A stretch of DNA of 64,000 bases from Mesorhizobium sp. ZC-5 (GCF_025753855.1 NZ_JAOWPT010000012.1:62001-126000); one strand, 5' to 3'; counted from the stretch's first letter, positions 1 through 8,373 are shown. Notes: generated from the letters alone by a model not told the origin. Translations and numbers: made by a program.

Positions 1-8
1 TAGCGGCG

Positions 9-58
9 GTTCCTCCCCCTTGTGGGGAGGGGGACCGCCGGAGGCGGTGGAGGGGGCT
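9..58. repeat. Intergenic GC-rich palindromic repeat, copy 1
   Basis: The core is an interrupted palindrome (CCTCCCCCTTGTGGGGAGG) followed by a second small inverted repeat (CCGCCGGAGGCGG) and a GGAGGGGG tail. Closely related cores recur at about 911, 62895, 63387 and 63497. This looks like a dispersed intergenic palindrome family of rhizobial genomes. It holds no gene. Confidence 0.6.
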
Positions 59-95
59 TATGCCCGCCTATTCGCGGAGAAAGTGCGAACTTCGC

Positions 96-758
96 TCAGC
101 TCAGGTTCTTCCGCCGTTCCAGTTCCGCTTCGCTCGGCTCGGCCAGCGCGAACGACCCCGTCTTGACCTCTCCGTCGGGGACGTATTTCGTCACGATCAC
201 GCCGGTCGGATAGGATTGCGACTTCACCAGCTTGAGGCCGGCCGGCGCCACTTCGTCGCCGAACAGGCGCTTGCCTTTGCCGAGCAGCACCGGGAAGACC
301 AGCACGTTGAACTCGTCGACCAGGCGATGCTTCCACAGGGTCTGGAGCAGGTTGCTTGAGCCCTGGACCAGAAGGTCGGGGCCGTCTCCGGCCTTCAGTT
401 TCTTCAATGCGCCGACGGTGTCCTCGCCGAGCCAGTGGCTGTTGTTCCACGTCAGGTCCCGCTTCGAGCGCGAGGCGACGTATTTGTCGATCCGGTTGAA
501 TGCTTCGGCGATCGGCGCATCGGGTCCACCCTCGGCGAAGGGCCAGTGGGCGGCGAAGATGTCGTAGGTCTTGCGGCCGAGCAGCAGATCGTAGGGTCGG
601 CTGAAAATCTCGTCCATCGCGGCGCCCGATGCCTCGTCGAAGTGCGGAGCCACCCAGCCGCCGAACCTGAAGCCGCCCGTCGGATCCTCCTCGGGACCGC
701 CCGGCGCCTGCATGACGCCGTCGAGGCTGACGAATGTCGCAACAATGATCTTTCGCAT
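96..758 (-). CDS. Dihydrofolate reductase family protein (RibD C-terminal-like)
   Basis: A 220-residue cytosolic protein of the DHFR/RibD-C superfamily, which uses NADPH to reduce pterin-like or deaminated pyrimidine substrates; the substrate of this subgroup is unknown. The N terminus MRKIIVATFVSLDGV is typical, as are LLLGRKTYDIF, the nucleotide-binding LLVQGSSNLLQTL and the C-terminal FPVLLGKGKRLF. An in-frame start 36 bases upstream exists, but the ATG at 758 has a GGAG motif just in front of it and gives the family-standard N terminus. The gene stands alone, with repeats on both sides. Confidence 0.85.
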   Translation of the reverse strand: MRKIIVATFVSLDGVMQAPGGPEEDPTGGFRFGGWVAPHFDEASGAAMDEIFSRPYDLLLGRKTYDIFAAHWPFAEGGPDAPIAEAFNRIDKYVASRSKRDLTWNNSHWLGEDTVGALKKLKAGDGPDLLVQGSSNLLQTLWKHRLVDEFNVLVFPVLLGKGKRLFGDEVAPAGLKLVKSQSYPTGVIVTKYVPDGEVKTGSFALAEPSEAELERRKNLS

Positions 759-910
759 GGGAGGTCTCCATTCTCGCTTTTTACATCCCGGCAAATCACC
801 GGGTCATTGCAACGACGAACGAAGCGATGCGGTTTCGACAATGGCGCGCGAATTTTCTGGCCTTGGCAATGTGCCGGCCCGACCCTCGCCCCCGGTCGTA
901 TGTGGAATTA

Positions 911-1102
911 CCCCCTAACCCCTCCCCACAAGGGGGAGGGAGACTTTGCGGCAGCGCATCCAGCGCTCAAGCGCGAGCCGCCAGATTGGCATATGCGATT
1001 GCCTGCGCTCGAGGGGGAGGAAGCGTCGCATTTCCTCGCCCCACGAATGTGGGGAGAGGTGTCGAGGGCGAAGCCCGAGACGGAGAGGGGGATCTTGAGC
1101 AG
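911..1102. repeat. Mosaic of GC-rich intergenic palindromes, copy 2
   Basis: This stretch, part of the gene-free interval 759-1120, starts with a CCCCTAACCCCTCCCCACAA core and ends with a second motif, CCCCACGAATGTGGGG, plus GAGGGCGAAGCCCGAGACGGAG. Reverse-complement relatives of the first core lie near 9 and 62895. A mosaic related to the second motif lies at 56479-56650. The rest of the interval shows no coding sequence. Confidence 0.55.
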
Positions 1103-1120
1103 GTCCCCGGAGGTTATGGC

Positions 1121-1345
1121 TCAGGAAGCGATCCGTTCAACCAGCCAGCCGTCCGGACTCGAATCCAAATTGCGCCTGATCTCCTCGGGCTTTGTGATGC
1201 CCTCGTTGAACAAGCCCATGATGCGAGCAGCCAAGCGGTCGCGTGCCGCCTTGTCGCCGGCAATGCCGATTTCCTTCGAATATTCGTCCAGAAGCCTGGT
1301 GAGCGCCGCCAGTTGTTCGGCGTCTGCTATGCCCCACAGTGTCAT
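1121..1345 (-). CDS. Conserved hypothetical protein, 74 aa
   Basis: A small soluble protein beginning MTLWGIADAEQLAALTRLLD. It has alternating charged and hydrophobic residues consistent with an all-helical fold, and no membrane segment or signal peptide. The ATG at 1345 is preceded by AGGGAGA and is preferred to an upstream in-frame start that would add 28 unlikely residues. I do not recognise the family. It lies next to a 55-aa small gene on the other strand. Confidence 0.55.
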   Translation of the reverse strand: MTLWGIADAEQLAALTRLLDEYSKEIGIAGDKAARDRLAARIMGLFNEGITKPEEIRRNLDSSPDGWLVERIAS

Positions 1346-1525
1346 CGCGCGTCTCCCTTTGCGTTGGGCGAAAGCGTGATCGACTCTTTCAATCGCCCCC
1401 GTGCCGTTCGATAGCGGGCGACAGCTCACCCTATGCCTTCCGGTGGAGGAGTCTATTCACAAAGACGTAGTACGGCATGAAACTCGTGATGGCTTGCCAC
1501 GTTATTTCCCTCGGAGGTGCTTCCG

Positions 1526-1693
1526 ATGGCCGACGACCCCAGCAAGCAGGATGCGACGAACGGCCCGGTGGTCCAACGCCTCGTCAGGGAAACAAGCATC
1601 ACTGAGGAACAGGCTCGCGAACTCATCGCGCTGCTGGGGATGAACTGGTCGTCGCTCCTCCGTGAAGCCCGGCAGCTGAACCGGAAGCGTTAG
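1526..1693 (+). CDS. Small hypothetical protein, 55 aa
   Basis: A short gene reading MADDPSKQDATNG at the N terminus, then a charged helical segment (RETSITEEQARELIALLG), then NWSSLLREARQLNRKR. A good Shine-Dalgarno GGAGG sits at 1513-1517, nine bases before the ATG. Its stop overlaps the convergent reductase stop by three bases. The segment around EEQARELIALLG resembles short conserved rhizobial proteins of unknown function. The clear ribosome site and tight packing argue that it is real. Confidence 0.6.
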   Translation: MADDPSKQDATNGPVVQRLVRETSITEEQARELIALLGMNWSSLLREARQLNRKR

Positions 1694-2700
1694 CCCTCCG
1701 CCAGCCTGACCAGCATCTTGCCGGTGTTGTCGCCGGAGAACAGGCCGATGAATGCCTTCGGCGCGTTCTCCAGGCCTTCGACGACCGTATCGCGCGACTT
1801 GATCCTGCCTTCGGCAAGCCAGCCTGCCATCTCGCGGGTCTCGTTGGTGAGATCGGGATAGTCGAGGATGATGTAGCCCTGCATGGCGATGCGCTTGACG
1901 ATGAGGGCGGCAAGGTTGCGCGGGCCGGGCGGCGGCGTCTCGTCATTGTACTGCGCGATCATTCCGCAGATGGCGAAGCGTGCATATCTGTTGGCGACGG
2001 CAAGCGCGGCATCGAGGTGGTCGCCGCCGACATTGTCGAAATAGACGTCGATGCCTTCCGGTGCCGCCTCGGCCAGCGCCTTCGCCAGATCGCCGGCGGT
2101 CCTGTAGTTGATGACGGCGTCGGCGCCGAGTTCGTCCCTGACCCAGCGCGCCTTGTCGTCGGAGCCGACCGAGCCGATGACACGAGCGCCCTTGATTTTC
2201 GCGATCTGCACGGCCATCGAGCCGACCGCGCCGGCGGCGGCCGAGACGAACACCGTGTCGCCCTCCTTCAGTTTCGCGACATGGACGAGCCCGGCATAGG
2301 CAGTCAGCCCCGGCACCCCGAGCGGGCCGAGCCAGGCCTGGAGCGGCGCGATGGCCGGATCGACCTTCGTGGCGGTTGCCGCGTCGATAACCACGCGCTC
2401 GCGCCAGCCGTAAAAATGCTTGACGAAATCGCCGGGCTTGAAGCGGTCGTCGCGGGATTGCTCGACGACGCTGACGGCGTCGCCCTCGAGTGGCTGGCCG
2501 ACCTGGAACGGCTCGATGTAGCTCGGACGGTCGACCATGCGGCCGCGCATATAAGGGTCGACCGACATCCACAGCGTGCGGACAAGAAGCTGGCCTTCGG
2601 CGGGCACGGGCAGGACGCGTTCGGTGAATTCGAAGTTTTCCGGACCCGGCACGCCGGTTGGGCGGCTCTTCAGGTGGATTTCCCGGGCTGCAATGGTCAC
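1690..2700 (-). CDS. NADP-dependent oxidoreductase, MDR superfamily (CurA/leukotriene B4 dehydrogenase-like)
   Basis: A 336-residue zinc-independent medium-chain reductase. The family reduces the C=C bond of alpha,beta-unsaturated ketones or aldehydes with NADPH in the cytosol. A GroES-like N-terminal domain carries the family signature SVDPYMRGRM near residues 46-55. The Rossmann nucleotide loop AAAGAVG is at about 154-160, followed by GSVGSDDKARW. Structural-zinc cysteines are absent, as expected. The gene is divergent from a TetR regulator at 2806, and the intergenic palindrome at 2727-2755 makes TetR control likely. Known relatives are often induced by electrophiles; that role here is inferred. 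Confidence 0.9.
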   Translation of the reverse strand: MTIAAREIHLKSRPTGVPGPENFEFTERVLPVPAEGQLLVRTLWMSVDPYMRGRMVDRPSYIEPFQVGQPLEGDAVSVVEQSRDDRFKPGDFVKHFYGWRERVVIDAATATKVDPAIAPLQAWLGPLGVPGLTAYAGLVHVAKLKEGDTVFVSAAAGAVGSMAVQIAKIKGARVIGSVGSDDKARWVRDELGADAVINYRTAGDLAKALAEAAPEGIDVYFDNVGGDHLDAALAVANRYARFAICGMIAQYNDETPPPGPRNLAALIVKRIAMQGYIILDYPDLTNETREMAGWLAEGRIKSRDTVVEGLENAPKAFIGLFSGDNTGKMLVRLAEG

Positions 2701-2726
2701 GAAAAGCTCCTATATTGATATTAAGG

Positions 2727-2755
2727 ATGGTAGCTTACTGATAGTAACTTACCAT
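2727..2755. promoter_or_regulatory. Probable TetR operator between divergent genes
   Basis: A 29-bp imperfect palindrome with outer arms ATGGTA/TACCAT and inner arms TTACT/AGTAA. Twenty-two of 29 positions are symmetric. It lies 27 bases upstream of the reductase start and 51 bases upstream of the TetR start, in an AT-rich gap that must hold both promoters. Autoregulation plus repression of the reductase is the simplest reading. Confidence 0.7.
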
Positions 2756-2805
2756 TAGTAATATGCGTCGCGACGACGATGTCAAGGCGGCGCCGGAGAG
2801 AGCGA

Positions 2806-3423
2806 ATGGGCCAGATGGTCGAGATGGCTGGGGCAGCGACGAAAAAACTGCCCAAAGCAGAGCGGCGCGAGCAACTGCTTGAGACGGCGCAGACGATCAT
2901 CCGCGAGAAGGGGACCGACGCCCTGACGCTCGGCCATGTCGCCGAATGCGCCGGCGTCAGCAAACCCATCGCCTACGAGCATTTCGGTACCCGCGCCGGG
3001 CTTTTGATCGCGCTCTGCAGCGACTACGATCAGCGGCAGAAGGAAGCGCGCGGCGAGGTGCTGGGCAAGGGCGACGAGACGCTGGCCGACGCGATTGCGG
3101 TGATGGCCGCGGCCTATGTGAACTGCGTGCTCGGCATGGGACCGGAAATGGGCGCGGCCTTCGCCGCACTCTCGGCGACGGAGGAGACGGCGGATTTCCG
3201 CCGCTCGCTGCGCGAAGGCTATGTCGCCGAGTACCGCAGGATATTCGGCCGCTTCGTCAAGCTGCCTCAGAACGACGACGCCATGTTCCTGGGTTTCCTG
3301 GGTGCCGCCGAAGCACTGGCGCAGGACGCCGCGGCCGGGCGCGTCTCGCCCGGCGAGGCGGTTGAGGCGCTTTCGCGGATTTTTAGCGGAACGCTGGAAC
3401 GGTACCGGGTCCGGGAGGGGTGA
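2806..3423 (+). CDS. TetR/AcrR family transcriptional regulator
   Basis: A 205-residue dimeric one-component repressor. The N-terminal helix-turn-helix runs over about residues 41-62 (TLGHVAECAGVSKPIAYEHF), followed by an all-helical ligand-binding domain. An in-frame ATG exists at 2779, but the one at 2806 has GGAGAG five bases ahead and avoids an arginine-rich leader, so I chose it. Its divergent partner is the reductase at 1690-2700, with a shared palindromic operator. The ligand is unknown; an electrophilic substrate of the reductase is plausible. Confidence 0.85.
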   Translation: MGQMVEMAGAATKKLPKAERREQLLETAQTIIREKGTDALTLGHVAECAGVSKPIAYEHFGTRAGLLIALCSDYDQRQKEARGEVLGKGDETLADAIAVMAAAYVNCVLGMGPEMGAAFAALSATEETADFRRSLREGYVAEYRRIFGRFVKLPQNDDAMFLGFLGAAEALAQDAAAGRVSPGEAVEALSRIFSGTLERYRVREG

Positions 3424-3463
3424 CGTTCTTTGCGCCGGTCGTGAACGACCTTGCCGTCGCCCC

Positions 3464-4039
3464 TCAATCCGCGTTCCGAAGCGGATGAGGCCTCAAATAG
3501 ACTGCGAGGCAGGCAATGCAGATCCCTAACCCGGCAAGAGGGCTCCACAACGCAATCACCGCGGCGATACCGAACAACGCCAACGTGATCCACGACCGCC
3601 GACGCATCGCCTGTCGGACCTCGGGCGGCGTTTCGGGGTTGCCGTCGATCAGTTCCCGAACGAGCGCAACATAGGTCGCATTCACCAGGAAGAAGACCGC
3701 CGCGTATAATGAGACCGGCTGTGGCTTCAGCGCGGACGTCGCCATCCACTCGGTCGACAACGGTAGCAGCGACATCGCGAAAAGATGGGCGAAATTGGTC
3801 CACAAGAGACGCGGCGTGGCCTCGCTCGCGTAGCGCAACAGATAGTGGTGATTGATCCAGACGATCGCGATGAACAGGTAGCTAACCGCATAGCTGAGCC
3901 AATGGGGCCACGACGCCAGCAGCGCCGTGTAGGTAGGGGTTTCGGGCGGCCGCAGTTCCAGCACCAGCACCGTGATCAGAACGGCGAACACGCCATCCGA
4001 AAACAGCTTCACCCGTTCCGGGGTCGCTTTCCTAAGCAT
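3464..4039 (-). CDS. TMEM175-like (DUF1211) integral membrane protein
   Basis: A 191-residue membrane protein of the TMEM175/DUF1211 family, whose characterised members are potassium-selective channels. The signature FSDGVFAVLITVLVLEL is at residues 13-29 and contains the FSD motif of the pore-lining first helix. Several further hydrophobic helices follow, the last near the C terminus (LALFGIAAVIALWSPLAGLG). The start at 4039 has GGGAGG upstream and overlaps the stop region of the preceding small gene by eight bases, which suggests translational coupling. The transport role is inferred from the family. Confidence 0.8.
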   Translation of the reverse strand: MLRKATPERVKLFSDGVFAVLITVLVLELRPPETPTYTALLASWPHWLSYAVSYLFIAIVWINHHYLLRYASEATPRLLWTNFAHLFAMSLLPLSTEWMATSALKPQPVSLYAAVFFLVNATYVALVRELIDGNPETPPEVRQAMRRRSWITLALFGIAAVIALWSPLAGLGICIACLAVYLRPHPLRNAD

Positions 4040-4244
4040 CGGCGCCTCCCGGAACGTCGGTTGCATAGAGATGCGTCGCCTGGCCGTCCTTGACCTTGCG
4101 GACGAGACCCCGCCTGATCAGTGTCGCGCGCAGCGAGTCCGATTCCGTCCGGTTCATCAACCGATCGATCTCGGAAGGCCGGATGCCCGGATTGCTCCTG
4201 ATGATCTCGAGTATCTCGGCGAGCGTCTGTTCAGTATCCTTCAT
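4032..4244 (-). CDS. Small winged-helix-like protein, 70 aa
   Basis: The sequence MKDTEQTLAEILEIIRSNPG, then RPSEIDRLMNRTESDSLRATLIRRGLV, has the spacing of a small winged helix-turn-helix domain (helix, turn, recognition helix, wing) with no further domain. The ATG at 4244 follows GGAGG at a standard five-base spacing; another ATG lies 12 bases upstream. Its stop overlaps the start of the TMEM175-like gene (ATGCTTAG), so the two are probably co-translated. It may regulate that operon. Confidence 0.6.
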   Translation of the reverse strand: MKDTEQTLAEILEIIRSNPGIRPSEIDRLMNRTESDSLRATLIRRGLVRKVKDGQATHLYATDVPGGADA

Positions 4245-4258
4245 CTCCACCTCCATTT

Positions 4259-5098
4259 TCACGCGAAAAAATCCCTGATTTCCGCGGCGATCTCGGCAGC
4301 ATGGGTCTCCAGGGCGAAATGGCCGGTATCGAAGAAGGTTACCCGCGCCTCGGGGATATCGCGCTTGAATGCCTCGGCGCCCGGCGGCAGGAAGAACGGA
4401 TCGTTGCGACCCCACGCCGCCAGGAAACGTGGTTTGTGGGCGCGAAAATAGTCCTGGAAGGCCGGATAGAGCGCGACATTGCTCTTGTAGTCGCCGAACA
4501 GGTCGAGTTGGACTACGTCCGCGCCTGGACGGCCGAGATAGTGATCGTCAAGCGTGTAGCCATCCGGCGACACGGCCGAAGGATCGGCGACGCCATGCGT
4601 ATACTGCCAACGGGTGGTCTCGGGCGCCAGTATCGCGCGCAGCGCCTCACGATTGGCGGGTGACGCATCCTGCCAATAGGCGCGGATCGGGTTCCAGCCA
4701 TCGCTCAGTCCCTCGACATAGGCATTGCCGTTCTGGGAAATGATGCCGGCGATGCGTTCCGGATGGCGGATCGCCAGCCGGAAGCCGGTGGGCGCCCCAT
4801 AGTCGAAAACGTAGACGATGAAGCGTTCGAAGCCGATCATCTCGGTGAAGCGTTCGATCGTGTCCGCGATGGAATCGAAGCTGTTGGCTTTGGGATCATC
4901 GGACTGTCCGAAACCCGGCAGATCCGGCGCCACGATGTGGAAGCGATCCGCCAGGAGTGGAATGAGGTCGCGGAACATGTGACTGGACGTCGGGAAACCG
5001 TGCAGCAGCAGCAGCTTGGGTCGGCCGGCGATGCCGGCTTCGCGGTAGAAGATGCTGAGACCGTCCACATCGGCAATGCGGTAGGTGACCTTGGTCAT
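4259..5098 (-). CDS. Alpha/beta hydrolase (haloalkane dehalogenase/epoxide hydrolase-like)
   Basis: A 279-residue cytosolic alpha/beta-fold hydrolase. The oxyanion-hole motif HGFP is at 33-36. The nucleophile elbow reads VFDYGAP, so the nucleophile is Asp99, the residue used by haloalkane dehalogenases and epoxide hydrolases rather than the serine of esterases. A cap domain spans about 130-215. The acid-loop region AAWGRNDPFF and the catalytic histidine in DTGHFALE complete the site. Divergent from the CGNR regulator at 5424, it is probably a target of it. The substrate cannot be read from sequence. It ends 14 bases before the small winged-helix gene on the same strand. Confidence 0.85.
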   Translation of the reverse strand: MTKVTYRIADVDGLSIFYREAGIAGRPKLLLLHGFPTSSHMFRDLIPLLADRFHIVAPDLPGFGQSDDPKANSFDSIADTIERFTEMIGFERFIVYVFDYGAPTGFRLAIRHPERIAGIISQNGNAYVEGLSDGWNPIRAYWQDASPANREALRAILAPETTRWQYTHGVADPSAVSPDGYTLDDHYLGRPGADVVQLDLFGDYKSNVALYPAFQDYFRAHKPRFLAAWGRNDPFFLPPGAEAFKRDIPEARVTFFDTGHFALETHAAEIAAEIRDFFA

Positions 5099-5344
5099 GA
5101 TAGTCGCTCCTATGTGATGCTCTTCACAAATCGTAACTGCTACTTCTATTTAGTCAGGTTACATTCTCGAAGCCAGATCGAACGGCAAGAGAGCCCGATC
5201 GAAAGCTGAATTCCGCACGAGAACCCGCAATGGCGCCGAATCATGCGATTCTCTCGCCAAAACTACCGTGGATGAGTGGCCCCGTAATTTTCCGGTCATT
5301 TCCCTTCTCGACAACTCTGAAACCGCTTAAATGGTATTTATACG

Positions 5345-5392
5345 GTTACAGATGGCCATGTAACTTGTCAATGGCGATTTTAGTGGTTACAT
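5345..5392. promoter_or_regulatory. Cluster of GTTACAT operator-like motifs
   Basis: The perfect inverted repeat GTTACA-N8-TGTAAC is at 5345-5364, and a third copy, GTTACAT, is at 5386-5392. A fourth lies at 5158-5164 near the hydrolase promoter. All four are inside the 325-base gap between the divergent hydrolase and CGNR genes, so this is the likely binding site of the CGNR regulator. The rest of the gap holds no gene. Confidence 0.5.
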
Positions 5393-5423
5393 CTGCGCTG
5401 GATCAGCGACGGATCGCACACCC

Positions 5424-6035
5424 ATGCATCTGAGAATGCCCCCTCTTTTCCTGGCCGACGCCCGCGGGCTCGACTTCCTGAATTCCATCGCAACCCCGGT
5501 CGATGCGCCGGTCGACTGGATCCGCGATGGCCGCGGGCTGATCGATTGGTTGCAACAGGCCGAACTGGTACCCCGGGCGCAGCTCGCGGAGATCGCGGCG
5601 CGCGCGATGCCGGGCGAGTTGGACCGCGTGGCGAACCAGGCGCGTGATCTCCGCGAATGGTTCCGGGACTTCGTGAAACGCCACATGGGTCAGCCGTTAA
5701 GCGCAGACGCCCTTGAAGGACTGACGCCCATCAATCGCCTGCTGGAACGCGACGAGACCTATCATCGTATCGTCGCGCATGCCGATCATCTGGCGCTGGA
5801 GACGGCTCGGCGCTGGCGCTCGCCGGAGTCGCTCCTGATCCCGATCGGCGAGGCGATCGCACGGGTCGTTGCCGGAGAGGATTTCACCCAAGTAAAAGCC
5901 TGCCAAGGCGAGAACTGCACCTTGCTCTTCGCCGACCACACACGTGGCCATGCGCGCCGCTGGTGCAGCATGTCGGTGTGCGGCAATCGTGCGAAGGTCA
6001 CGGCACATCGCTCGCGTCAGCGCGGCGCGCTGTAG
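5424..6035 (+). CDS. CGNR zinc-finger transcriptional regulator (ABATE domain)
   Basis: A 203-residue protein with an N-terminal ABATE-type domain (about 1-150) and a C-terminal CGNR zinc finger. The metal ligands visible are Cys160, Cys165, Cys181 and Cys186; the last begins the name-giving CGNR (186-189), followed by a basic tail. The family is thought to be stress-responsive DNA-binding regulators; few members have been studied. A second in-frame ATG at 5436 is a possible start. It is divergent from the alpha/beta hydrolase, with repeated GTTACAT sites between them. Confidence 0.85.
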   Translation: MHLRMPPLFLADARGLDFLNSIATPVDAPVDWIRDGRGLIDWLQQAELVPRAQLAEIAARAMPGELDRVANQARDLREWFRDFVKRHMGQPLSADALEGLTPINRLLERDETYHRIVAHADHLALETARRWRSPESLLIPIGEAIARVVAGEDFTQVKACQGENCTLLFADHTRGHARRWCSMSVCGNRAKVTAHRSRQRGAL

Positions 6036-6286
6036 AGCGTGACGACGCTTGTTTCCTGGTCCATTAGCCGCGCGTTTCCGCCGAGAGGCTATGTAGTTCA
6101 CACGTTTCGGCCCCAGATCGGCCAATGCGGTCGGTGTGAGCGCTGGCCCGCTTTCTGGCGCAAGCGGTTAAACTGTCTGTTCGCGCCAAGCTTTCCCCCT
6201 CCGCGTACCGATCCCAGACACTCCTGACACAAGGCTGACAGCAGCCTCGCCGCGATGTGTTGACTTTACGCAGGGAGAGGTTCAAT

Positions 6287-6306
6287 AGTTCAAAAGATTT
6301 TGAACT
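6287..6306. promoter_or_regulatory. Perfect palindromic operator upstream of MFS exporter
   Basis: AGTTCAAAA-GA-TTTTGAACT has nine-base arms with a two-base centre, ending 12 bases before the MFS start codon. A TTGACT hexamer at 6260-6265 could be the -35 box, which would put the palindrome over the -10/start region. No regulator gene is adjacent on this strand, so the cognate repressor (HxlR-, MarR- or ArsR-like) is unknown. Confidence 0.6.
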
Positions 6307-6318
6307 TAGGATAACCCC

Positions 6319-7497
6319 ATGGACAAGCGTCTTGTCTGGCTGGCGGTCGGCTCGTTTGCGATGAGCACCGTCGGCTTCGTCTTCGCCAGCCTGTTGCCGT
6401 CGATCGCGGCCGACACCCATACCACGGTACCGATGGCCGGCTACCTGATGATGACCTTTTCGCTCGCCTATGCGGTCGGCGCGCCGGTGCTGTCGGCGCT
6501 GGCGGGTGAGATCGACCGGCGCCGCGTGCTGACAGCAGCGATGCTGACCTTCGTCGCCGGCAATCTCATCGCGGCGGCGAGCGCGTCGTTCACCGCGCTC
6601 CTGGCCGCGCAGATCGTCATGGGCATGTCGGCCGGCCTTTTCGCGGCGACTGCGCAGGCGACCGCTGTGTCGCTGGCGGGACCGGAGCACCGGGCGCGCG
6701 CCATTTCCGTGGTGGTCGGCGGCACCACCTTCGCGGTAGCGCTCGGCGCGCCGCTCGGCTCGCTGATTGCCACCTTCTGGGGTTGGCGAGGCACCTTCCT
6801 GGCTATCGCGCTGCTCGGCATCGCCTGCGCGGCGATCCTCTGGGTGCGGCTGCCGCATGGCCTGCGCGGGGTAAAATTGACGTTGTCCGAACGGTTGGCC
6901 ACCGTCGGGCGTCCCGGCATCCTGCCGGCACTCGCCACCACGCTGCTCTACCTGACCGGCGGCTTCATCATCATCTCCTACCTGGCGCCGCTGGCCATCG
7001 ACGGCGCCGGCCTGCCGGCGCTGGCGCTGCCCGGCATGCTGCTCTGCTTCGGCGTCGGCGCGGTGATCGGCAACCTCGGCAGCGGCTACCTTGCCGACAG
7101 GCTCGGGGCGACGCGCGTCGTGGTGTTGTCGCTGCTGATGTCGGTGGCGGTGTCGCTCGCCATCGCCTTCGGCCTCAAGCTGCTGCCACAGGCGTGGTCG
7201 GGGCCGTTGCTGCTTGGGATCATGGTGCCGTGGGGCATCATCGGCTGGGCGTTTCCACCGGCGCAGGCAAGCCGCATCGTCGGCTATGCGCCCGGGCTGG
7301 CGCACCTGACGCTCGGCCTCAACGCGTCGGCGCTGTATTTCGGCATCGCGTTCGGCACGGTGGTCGGCGGACGGGTGCTGGAATTCGCGACGCCGTCGGA
7401 TCTCGGCCTCGTCGCGGCGATCTTCCCGCTGCTGGCGCTCGCCGTGATATGGGCGTCGCGCCGTGGCCCGGCGGTGGTTGCGGCGGCGGCCGAGTAG
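6319..7497 (+). CDS. MFS transporter, DHA1-type drug exporter
   Basis: A 392-residue inner-membrane protein with about 12 hydrophobic helices. The motif GEIDRRRVL after helix 2 corresponds to the MFS loop motif, and GTTFAVALGAPLGS matches the antiporter motif of DHA1 drug:H+ exporters (AraJ/YdhP-like group). A ribosome site AGGAT precedes the ATG. A 20-bp palindrome lies immediately upstream, so expression is probably repressor-controlled. The substrate is unknown. The gene is convergent with the phosphoesterase, with seven bases between stop codons. Confidence 0.85.
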   Translation: MDKRLVWLAVGSFAMSTVGFVFASLLPSIAADTHTTVPMAGYLMMTFSLAYAVGAPVLSALAGEIDRRRVLTAAMLTFVAGNLIAAASASFTALLAAQIVMGMSAGLFAATAQATAVSLAGPEHRARAISVVVGGTTFAVALGAPLGSLIATFWGWRGTFLAIALLGIACAAILWVRLPHGLRGVKLTLSERLATVGRPGILPALATTLLYLTGGFIIISYLAPLAIDGAGLPALALPGMLLCFGVGAVIGNLGSGYLADRLGATRVVVLSLLMSVAVSLAIAFGLKLLPQAWSGPLLLGIMVPWGIIGWAFPPAQASRIVGYAPGLAHLTLGLNASALYFGIAFGTVVGGRVLEFATPSDLGLVAAIFPLLALAVIWASRRGPAVVAAAAE

Positions 7498-7504
7498 CGG
7501 AGAG

Positions 7505-8278
7505 CTAAACGCCGGCGAGCGTGCCGTCCGGCATGAAGCCGGTGCGCAGACCGTGCGCCCACAACGGCCGGCCGGATTCCTCGGCGCGCCTGGCCGCAGT
7601 TTCGTTGTCGTAGGCGACGGCGAGGGAATCGATCCGCACGGGAGCGTTCGAAGCATCGAGGTCGACCAGCCCGTAACGGGCATGCGGCGACCCCTGTTCG
7701 GAAACATGCGCCGGTGCGGCGTCGTCGAAATAGGCGGGGCAGCCGACGCTGCCGGGATTGAACAGAATGCGGCCATCGGCCAGCCGCAGCAATTCCGGCT
7801 GGTGGCTGTGGCCGAACAGCAGCAACCGATATTGCGGATCAAGCACCGCCAAGCGCTTTTCGATAACCGCCATCGGCGCGCGGACGAGGCGGCCGGTGTC
7901 GATGACCTCGGTCAGGTAGCGCTCGTCGTGGTCAGGGCGGGCATGGAAGGCGAGCACGGAGGGGATGATCTCCGCAGTGAGCGGCAATGCCTCGAGCCAG
8001 CCGCGCTGCTTTTCGGTCAGCCGGTCATAGGCGAAACGGTCGGACGGCCCCATCTCGCCGAGCGGATCGAGGGGAACACGGCGGTCGTGGTTGCCGCGCA
8101 CGGTCGGCGCTTCCAGCGCTTCGAGGCGCTGCATGGTTTCGGCCGGCCAGAGCGGGCCCGAAACGCAATCGCCGAGATTGACGACAAGGTCGGCTCCGCC
8201 GCGCCGCTTCAAATCGTCGAGCACGGCGTCGAGCGCGAGAATGTTTCCGTGGATATCGGCAATGACAGCGATGCGCAT
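7505..8278 (-). CDS. Metallophosphoesterase (calcineurin-like, YfcE/MJ0936-type)
   Basis: A 257-residue cytosolic dinuclear-metal phosphoesterase. All family motifs are present: D8-x-H10 in IADIHGN, GD at 36-37 in NLGDC, GNHD at 62-65, and the late GHSH. These are the ligands for two divalent metals and the catalytic histidine. The family includes phosphodiesterases with poorly defined substrates. The ATG at 8278 starts the domain directly (MRIAVIADIHGN). It lies 95 bases downstream of the methyltransferase-like gene on the same strand. Confidence 0.88.
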   Translation of the reverse strand: MRIAVIADIHGNILALDAVLDDLKRRGGADLVVNLGDCVSGPLWPAETMQRLEALEAPTVRGNHDRRVPLDPLGEMGPSDRFAYDRLTEKQRGWLEALPLTAEIIPSVLAFHARPDHDERYLTEVIDTGRLVRAPMAVIEKRLAVLDPQYRLLLFGHSHQPELLRLADGRILFNPGSVGCPAYFDDAAPAHVSEQGSPHARYGLVDLDASNAPVRIDSLAVAYDNETAARRAEESGRPLWAHGLRTGFMPDGTLAGV

Positions 8279-8373
8279 GGTGTCATCTTCACCGATCGCG
8301 CAGCCGCCCGCAGCCTGCCACCGCGCTCAAACCGGATGGCCCAATGGCAATCAGCGGAGCCGCCAAGCCGGGC

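Noticed and set aside
6064-7842. 592-codon minus-strand frame opposite the MFS exporter
   Set aside because: Repetitive charged composition typical of antisense shadow in high-GC DNA; the exporter on the plus strand has clear family motifs.
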